A stretch of DNA of 64,000 nucleotides from Lepidodermella squamata (taxonomy: Eukaryota > Gastrotricha), in NCBI GenBank assembly GCA_047495785.1, contig JBLDXI010000105.1, positions 62,001-126,000 of the forward strand. Reading direction: 5' to 3'. The translations under genes and the position numbers were made by a program. The notes under the pieces are model-generated. The model made no database searches. It had not been told where the DNA came from and saw only the letters and a program-made list of their open reading frames with translations. Positions 58,246 to 64,000 of the stretch are shown here, piece by piece. Within the stretch, counting starts at the first letter, position 1. Each line of letters starts with the position of its first letter.

Positions 58246-60552
58246 ATGAACAACATCTTACTGATTTTTTCTCTGGTGCACATTGGCATGGCTCAACAAC
58301 CAAACAACTTGCTGATACTGACCCAACTGCCGCCAATTCAGCGGTGCAATTTCGCGATAGGCCAGGTCGAAGAAACCGTCAACGAACGCACCTTGCTGCC
58401 TGGCTATCGCGTCAAATTTGTGATCAAGGACGAGGTGATGTTCAGTGCTAACGCCGCTATGGAGGGTGTTAAATTCGTGGATGAAAACTTGCTATCAAGC
58501 GAAAACTTCATATCCCCAATTACTGTTGGCACAATCGCAGCTGCTGGCTGCAGAGCTTGGGGCTCCATTGCCAATTACATGAACATGGTGATGATCGCGG
58601 CGGCGTGCACTGCGCCAAGCCTCATAGCTAGGCGGGATCTCTACCCCAACATGTACCGCGTTCGAGGTCCGGCTGATCTCGGCCTGATCGCACGTCTCCA
58701 TTTCATCACGCAATTCACGCCTTGGAACAAGCTGGCAATCATCGCAGAGATAGGAAATCCACATTCGGTTCAAACAGCTAGCTTCTTTCATGAAGTTGCA
58801 ACGAAAGCTGGTATCAAAGTCCAGCACTTCGAGGCGTATCACGAACTTACTGACGAGCTTCTGCAACTTATGTTGAAAAGCGACGTCAGAATCTTCGCGC
58901 TTGACATCGCGTCGTCTGCTGAAGTAACAATAGGTTTCCTATGCCAAGCCTACAAAAACGGGATAACTGGGCGTCGGTTCATGTTTTTCATCCAAGCGAT
59001 CGTATTTTTGGATCCCTCGCCTACACAAGTTTTTCCCCGCGGCTGCACTAGGGATCATTACCTCGAGCAATTGAAATCGCTCGTGATTATCGGCTCGATC
59101 GACGCTGCTCCTATTGTATCGTCCAGATTCGACGAATTGGGAAACACGCAAGTTGCATTTGAGAAGGTCCTAGCAGAACGGGGCCAAAATCTGTCAAGAA
59201 GTGGTGAGTTGTTTCGAGGTTCTTGCTACGACGCGGCTCTTCTGGCTGTGGTCGCGCTCAATGAAACCGAGAAGAAGCTTTCTGCATTAAACATGAGTCT
59301 CAAAGATTACCGAGCGCAACCGCAGCTTGTTATGAAGATTGCGAATCAATCTGTCAGCTCGATCAGATACGAAAGCTTGAGATACGCCAACTTTCGCTAC
59401 TCGAACCGCCTCGAGTGGGACTACGAGCCTCAAGTTGTCATGACGTGGGAGCAGGGCAAAGGCCTCGTCGTTCGCTACGTCGGAAATTTGATGCCGAATG
59501 CAACGAATTTGAAGACGACTAACATTTTTACGTTCACAACTATTCAACCCATGACAGTGCTGCCTCACGACTCGCCTGCTGTTGTCATCCAGGAAGAAGG
59601 TGTGCCATTGCCGGTTTACGTTATCCTTGCCATTGTTGCAACGGGTTTGTTCATATATCAAGCTGTATTCGTTGCCAAGAAATACGTTTTCGACAAAACG
59701 ATACGGAAACGCATGGTGAAGAACTTACTCTCCTTGACGAGCTATTTCCTGTTTTCGCTGTCTGTTCTGTTGATAGCTACGCCGTTCAACTTGCGTTCAA
59801 ATATTGTTTGTCGATCAGCTACAGTTGCACTTGCTATAGGTGTTTCAATGTTTTTGAGCGGCTTAGTGATTAGTGTCATCAGTTACTTCAACGTTGTGGC
59901 GGCACAGCACCCCAAATATAGAGACAAGAGGCCAAAGTCGAGGCTACAACGCACGAAAACAGCCGGCACGACCTGTTTCACTGATGTATCTGTCAAGTCC
60001 GAGCAAATCGATTTGATTGACGTTGAAGTTGGGTCGAAACGTTTGGCGGCATTGACGCTGCTCGCAACAGCGATCAGTCTCGCCGTGGTCTTAGCCTGGC
60101 TGATAGCAGACCCTGTTGTAGCAATTTCAGCCGAAGATTCTGCTGCTCAGTATAACGAAATCGATGACTCTTACTTGATAACTCGCGAGAAGATTTGCCG
60201 GTCGAACTGGGCAATGGCTTGGATAGGATTCCTAGCCAGCTTCAACTTCGCCTTGATTCTCATTGGCTTGATTTTTGTCTTGAAATTTCAACCAATGATG
60301 CGACAATTGAAAATGTACCCCGCTATAAAAGCGGCAAATGTTTCGATGGGCGTTGCAGCAACACTGTACGGCGCGTCGGTGGCCATTGGCTATCTGATGG
60401 CGCCCAGTTTTCAATACGACATACTGTTGTCGGTTTTCCTGATTGCCGGTTCGGCTTCGAGCAGTTTTCTGCAGCGAATGGGTGAAACTGAAAATAATCG
60501 GAATGAAGTTGACCCAAAAGCAACTCGTAGCAACAATTTGAGCAACATATAA
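58246..60552 (+). CDS. Intronless class C (GABA-B-like) G-protein-coupled receptor
   Basis: One uninterrupted exon, 768 aa from the ATG at 58246, which gives a signal peptide (MNNILLIFSLVHIGMAQQ); the frame is open 44 codons further up but that part is leader. Residues about 20-440 fit the bilobed ligand-binding (ANF-receptor/periplasmic-binding) fold: AAGCRAWGSIANYMNMVMIA, then YPNMYRVRGPADLGLIARL and LFRGSCYDAALLAVVALN. Seven membrane segments follow at about 457-476, 493-514, 525-551, 600-624, 655-680, 695-720 and 726-745. Cys522 before segment 3 and Cys651 in the second outer loop can form the conserved disulfide. There is no cysteine-rich linker, as in GABA-B receptors rather than glutamate receptors. 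The cytoplasmic tail is short. The ligand cannot be told. Lack of introns next to intron-rich genes suggests a retrocopy or intron loss. Confidence 0.88.
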   Translation: MNNILLIFSLVHIGMAQQPNNLLILTQLPPIQRCNFAIGQVEETVNERTLLPGYRVKFVIKDEVMFSANAAMEGVKFVDENLLSSENFISPITVGTIAAAGCRAWGSIANYMNMVMIAAACTAPSLIARRDLYPNMYRVRGPADLGLIARLHFITQFTPWNKLAIIAEIGNPHSVQTASFFHEVATKAGIKVQHFEAYHELTDELLQLMLKSDVRIFALDIASSAEVTIGFLCQAYKNGITGRRFMFFIQAIVFLDPSPTQVFPRGCTRDHYLEQLKSLVIIGSIDAAPIVSSRFDELGNTQVAFEKVLAERGQNLSRSGELFRGSCYDAALLAVVALNETEKKLSALNMSLKDYRAQPQLVMKIANQSVSSIRYESLRYANFRYSNRLEWDYEPQVVMTWEQGKGLVVRYVGNLMPNATNLKTTNIFTFTTIQPMTVLPHDSPAVVIQEEGVPLPVYVILAIVATGLFIYQAVFVAKKYVFDKTIRKRMVKNLLSLTSYFLFSLSVLLIATPFNLRSNIVCRSATVALAIGVSMFLSGLVISVISYFNVVAAQHPKYRDKRPKSRLQRTKTAGTTCFTDVSVKSEQIDLIDVEVGSKRLAALTLLATAISLAVVLAWLIADPVVAISAEDSAAQYNEIDDSYLITREKICRSNWAMAWIGFLASFNFALILIGLIFVLKFQPMMRQLKMYPAIKAANVSMGVAATLYGASVAIGYLMAPSFQYDILLSVFLIAGSASSSFLQRMGETENNRNEVDPKATRSNNLSNI

Positions 60553-61093
60553 CACTTCTTACATGCCACGAGTGAATATCAGTCAATGAATCATTTTTGA
60601 TTTTTGAACGACAAATCACTGATTATCGATTATCGACTTTGAAATCTAGCAACTTTTCTCACCTGACTTCGTAGAATTCATAATATTCGAAAGTTTCAAA
60701 AGAAATTCAATTTATTGATTCTTGTTGTTGATGTTCCTGAATGATGAATTCGAAGTAGAACCATCTCATTTCAATCAGTCACGATGGGACGGGATTCATT
60801 GAGTCTCCACAGCACAGACCGGCACGAAATAAGCTGAAATAAGCTGGCAAATGATTTAAGTGGATTTCAGCTTAGAGTTTTTCCAACTTATGAAATCGGT
60901 TCCAGCACATTTCAGCTTATTTCGTGCCGGTCTGTGAGTCAACCCGCAAAAGTAGAAAAACCATCAAGTCCCTTGGAATTCGAGGTTGGAACAGGATTTA
61001 TGTCACAATCAAAACAGCAAAACAGCCGAATCCATCGACTCACCTCAAGTCGTTGACAGAAAGGTTCAAACGAAGTCACTTTTTCATTTTCAA
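60553..61093. other. 3' flank of the GPCR gene with inverted-repeat elements
   Basis: No gene. A 23-bp sequence at 60613-60635 (ending GATTATCGATTATCG) recurs inverted at 62565-62587, and a small MITE occupies 60813-60937. No AATAAA was seen close to the GPCR stop. Confidence 0.5.
60813..60937. mobile_element. Small MITE with 28-bp perfect inverted ends
   Basis: 60813-60840 and 60910-60937 are perfect inverted copies beginning CACAGACCGGCACGAAATAA. Total length is 125 bp with an AT-rich centre. No clear target duplication. Confidence 0.75.
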
Positions 61094-61339
61094 ACCATAT
61101 CTACGTCAACCGTTAAAGAGTGTTTGAACAAATTGTCACCACGCAAGCCTACGACGGGTTCAGACGGAATACCTGAGTGTGTTCTCAAGGTGGCAGCCGA
61201 TTTCCTAGCGCCACATTTAGCTTTAATTTACAATAAAGTCTTGCTAGAACGCCAGATTCCAGCCGCCTGGAAATTAGCTACAACAACGCCTTTGTTCAAA
61301 AAAGGTTCGAAAGACCTTGTCGGGAACTATCGTCCTGTC
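61094..61339 (+). mobile_element. Non-LTR reverse transcriptase N-terminal fragment
   Basis: The frame reads STVKECLNKLSPRKPTTGSD, GIPECVLKVAADFLAP, IPAAWKLATTTPLFKKGS and ends at NYRPV, the classic start of the reverse transcriptase of CR1/Jockey elements. It stops abruptly inside the NYRPISL motif and runs into unrelated sequence with a TAG at 61433. A dead fragment, not continuous with the endonuclease that follows, since the domain order is wrong. Confidence 0.8.
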
Positions 61340-61957
61340 GTCAAATTTGAAATGGATGGCTTCGTGCTGAAAACCTCGCTCGGAAACTTTGTCTATTCAT
61401 TTGAAGAACAAAATATGGTCGAAATGGCTGACTAGGGTCCAGCAGATCTTACTACGGCCAAAATCTATTACTGTAACGCGCAATCCTTGGTTAATAAATT
61501 GACAGAACTCTTAATCTTGCTTGAACTACTCATTTATGATATATTATTATTTTCGGAAAGTTGGCTCACTAACAAAATAACGAATGGTGAAATTCTTAAA
61601 AATTCGAAGTACTCTGTTGGACGTTGTGATCGAGGTGCACGTGGTGGTGGTGCCTGTATCCTAATTAGAGAAGGTATTAATTATAACGTGGTTGAAATTC
61701 CCAAGAAATTCGACGAATTGGAAATTATTGCTATTGATGTTTACTTCACGAAACTTTGCGTCAAGCGATTTGCTTGTTTTTATCGCCCCGGTAAGCATGT
61801 TGTCAATGAAACCTGCCGTAAAACCGAGCTTCTGAGCGAATGCATCTCTTTCCTGTCTGAATGTGATCATCCTATTTACGTTTTAGGTGACCTGAATATG
61901 TCTTGGCTAAACTGGGAAGACCTAAATGCGAACGAAGATAATATTTCTGAAGCCTTT

Positions 61958-62849
61958 AACACTCTATCGGCCGAAGGTTTTCGCGTGTACCTTTCCTGTA
62001 GCGCCGGGGTTTTTTCGATGTACCTACCAAAAAATTCGACCCCCAGATTATTATATTTACTTGAAGGTCACGGAAATCTAAGATCATTGGTCGATGTCCC
62101 GGATTTTTCCGGCTCATCCTTCTTACGTAATAACAAAAAAACACTTACTCATATTTGAGTATACGGCGCCATCGTGCAAACTGCTTACTCACCTATGAGT
62201 ATCCGGCGTTTTCCAGCAAATCTCATTTACTCACCTATGAGTATACGGCATCAGGTCTTACTCAGGTTTACTCTCATATGAGTATACGGCCTTAAAGCTC
62301 AAAATTGCTATACTCACCTATGAGTATTTAGCGCTAGCTTGGAAACATTGCAAGACCAAATTATGCAGCTATCATGTGGTTTTACGGTTTGGTTGTTGAA
62401 AAGACACTACCAGCGATTTTTTGGAATTTTTTTCCTGGATAGCGTGCCTTCTAAAAATAAGCTGATTTACACGAAAAATACTTTGAAACATGGCGCATCT
62501 CATGTAGGTGAAATGAAAAAATTAGCTAATTCTGGAATTCGATAATCTATCTATAATCGATAATCGATAATCGATAATCAGTGATTTCTTATTCAAGGAA
62601 TGAGTATAGGGTGATTTCGACTTCAGATTCGACATCTACGGGTGTGACTTGTGTCTTGGGGTGCATCATGGGTATTTTCAGATGCACAGGTCTCACGTAA
62701 AAAAATCGCAAAAAAGCAACACTTCTATGTACTCATATATGAGTATACGGCGAATTTCTGCAAATTGGAGGCTACTCAAATGTGAGTATATAGCGAATTT
62801 CTGCAAATCCGAGAATACTCACATATGAGTATTTGGACGATAGAGTGTT
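61958..62849. mobile_element. Insertion of about 0.9 kb within the endonuclease
   Basis: Ends AACACTCTATCG and its exact complement CGATAGAGTGTT, with near-perfect 8-bp flanks AAGCCTTT (61950-61957) and AAGCCTTG (62850-62857). Reading on from GAAGCC to the sequence after the insert restores the retrotransposon frame register, which supports a transposition event. It is probably hAT-like by duplication length. It carries the palindrome array at 62146-62837. Confidence 0.65.
62146..62837. repeat. Dispersed array of 21-22-nt palindromes
   Basis: Eight copies of the pattern TACTCAnnTATGAGTATACG followed by GC (imperfect palindrome plus ACGGC tail) start at 62146, 62186, 62228, 62269, 62311, 62730, 62773 and 62816. 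Five are spaced about 40 bp apart, then a 400-bp gap, then three about 43 bp apart. The palindrome is kept in all copies while spacers differ, apart from the GAATTTCTGCAAAT spacer repeated between the last three. Confidence 0.8.
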
Positions 62850-63032
62850 AAGCCTTGCCTTATCTCTAATTCTTTGTCTCAGTTGAATCAGTGCTCAATG
62901 TTGAAGTAACCTTACCGTTCTCTACCACCATACACAATGCCGTTAAATTCGAAATTGTAACTAATAATCCCAGACACCGTCCTACTTCGATGAACAATAA
63001 TTTTCGTAAAGCTGACTATTTAAAAATTGCTG

Positions 63033-63689
63033 AGTCCTTAAACGACGTAAACTGGATGGAATTCTTCCGAGGGTGTGATGACGATATTGAACTGGCATTT
63101 ACTAAATTTAATAGCTTCTTGCTATCGCTCGTTAATCAATATGTACCTCTGCGTGGTCCTTTATGTGTACAAAAGTGAAGTTGAAAAATTCGAGAAAAAT
63201 AATGTATCTAATGTTATTAAATCAAAAAAAAAATGTCGTCAATCTATAATTATATTAATTGCCAACTAAAAGCTAATAACCGCCTTATTCCACCTTTATT
63301 AAACAAAAATGAAGTACTGTGTGTTGATGATTATGAAAAAGCTGAACCCCTAAATGAGCAATTTGTTTCTGTTTTTACCGATGATGATGACAAGTGCCCT
63401 GATACCTCAAGTTTCAAGTTCACGGAAGACTCCCTTTGTAATATCGTCTTTGCAATCTGTCCAGACAATTTACCAGACAATTTGTAATTTTATAATTTAC
63501 AATTTATATATTTATATATATATATTACAATATATTTCGGATAAATTCCTTTCACACATAAAGGACCACGCAGAGGTACATATTGATTAACGAGCGATAG
63601 CAAGAAGCTATTAAATTTAGTAAATGCCAGTTCAATATCGTCATCACACCCTCGGAAGAATTCCATCCAGTTTACGTCGTTTAAGGACT
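63033..63689. repeat. 136-bp inverted repeat within retrotransposon sequence
   Basis: 63033-63168 (coding for the linker WMEFFRGCDDDIEL) is repeated as a near-exact reverse complement at 63554-63689. The 385-bp middle includes a TA-rich tract at about 63504-63530. Coding continues in the plus direction after the second arm, so the arm is an inverted duplication. Confidence 0.85.
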
Positions 63690-64000
63690 GTTTTTTATAA
63701 AGTTTTGCGCTCTCAACTATCTAAACATCTATCTTATATTTTTAATATATCTTTCCAGAATGGCTCTATACCCAGATGTTGGCGCGATGCTCTAGTTACT
63801 CCTATACCTAAAAAAGGTAACTCTAAAAAACCCGCTGACTACCCTCCTATCTCTCTTACGAGTACACCCTGTCGTATATTTGAGTCACTGATACATGACA
63901 AAATCCTCGATTTCCTATTCTATCATAAAATTATTACAGCTGACCAGCATGGCTTCATGAAAAAAAATCGACTTCTACTCAAATGCTGGAATGCACTTAT
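63690..64000 (+). mobile_element. Non-LTR reverse transcriptase, runs off the window
   Basis: Open frame with VFYKVLRSQLSKHLSYIF, GSIPRCWRDALVTPIPKKGN, ADYPPISLTSTPCRIFESLI and ADQHGF, which are reverse transcriptase motifs 0-2 of CR1/Jockey elements. PPISL stands for RPISL. No stop appears before the window edge, so the rest of the domain may continue outside. It could belong to the same element as the endonuclease upstream. Confidence 0.8.

Larger units (their letters stand above)
61436..63180 (+). mobile_element. CR1/Jockey-type endonuclease region, interrupted
   Basis: 61446-61957 encodes an apurinic-like endonuclease of a non-LTR retrotransposon: NAQSLVNKL, FSESWL with the catalytic Glu, GGGACILIR, FYRPG and GDLNM. 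The reading is then cut by an insert (61958-62849) and resumes at about 62850 with VSVESVLNVEV and FSTTIHNAV, the last matching the SDHxxV motif with SD replaced, followed by the linker before the reverse transcriptase (WMEFFRGCDDDIEL). A TAA stop and the insert make it inactive. Confidence 0.75.

Noticed and set aside
61094-62158. Single retrotransposon protein joining the reverse transcriptase fragment and endonuclease
   Set aside because: The order is reversed relative to all non-LTR elements, and a TAG separates the two although the frame is the same; two fragments are more likely.
62146-62837. CRISPR-like array of regular repeats
   Set aside because: The host is clearly an animal, the units are palindromes inside a DNA transposon, spacing is irregular and there are no cas genes.
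1-64000. Horizontally acquired or bacterial segment
   Set aside because: All supported genes are metazoan families with spliceosomal introns or TATA promoters; nothing prokaryotic was seen.

Overview
The window is animal nuclear DNA. Nuclear hormone receptors are confined to metazoans, the genes have GT-AG introns (many only 44-60 nt), and the sequence carries non-LTR retrotransposon remains and many short inverted-repeat transposons. Base composition is moderately AT-rich. I cannot name the phylum. Large receptor families and short introns recall nematodes, but the splice acceptors are variable rather than a strict TTTTCAG, and the FA58C/LamG/fucolectin-like gene would be unusual there.

Layout: from 1.1 to 43.5 kb, with one outlier at 55.3-56.9 kb, lies an array of eleven intact, divergent nuclear-receptor genes, called NR-A to NR-K here, plus two receptor pseudogenes (13.06-13.70 kb and 31.73-31.94 kb). 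Reassembly from splice signals gives every intact copy the same six-exon plan, with exon 3 always 124 nt, exon 5 always 100 nt and intron phases 1-0-1-0-1, for proteins of 340-358 aa. Plus-strand copies B, D, F, H and I and minus-strand copies E, G, J and K form two subfamilies. Four pairs are convergent (B/C, D/E, F/G, I/J). All copies share an unusual DNA-binding domain: a first finger one residue longer than normal and a second finger with C-x-H in place of the usual first Cys pair.

A long minus-strand gene (46.05-53.99 kb, nine or ten exons) encodes a secreted, roughly 1,750-residue mosaic protein with PAN/apple, F5/8C, laminin-G-like and fucolectin-like modules. At 58.2-60.6 kb is an intronless class C (GABA-B-like) GPCR of 768 aa with a clear TATA box. 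From 60.6 kb to the end are scrambled CR1/Jockey-type non-LTR retrotransposon pieces, interrupted by a mobile insert that carries an array of about 21-nt palindromes.

The intergenic DNA is mostly transposon debris: hAT-like MITEs with 8-bp target duplications (4.6, 25.8 and 47.8 kb), TA-flanked pogo/Tigger-like MITEs (5.7, 14.1, 22.3 and 38.9 kb, one still encoding part of a CENP-B/Tc5-type domain), foldback elements, and a 2.2-kb CCCG-rich repeat. The receptor array looks like a young, lineage-specific expansion growing by tandem and paired duplication.
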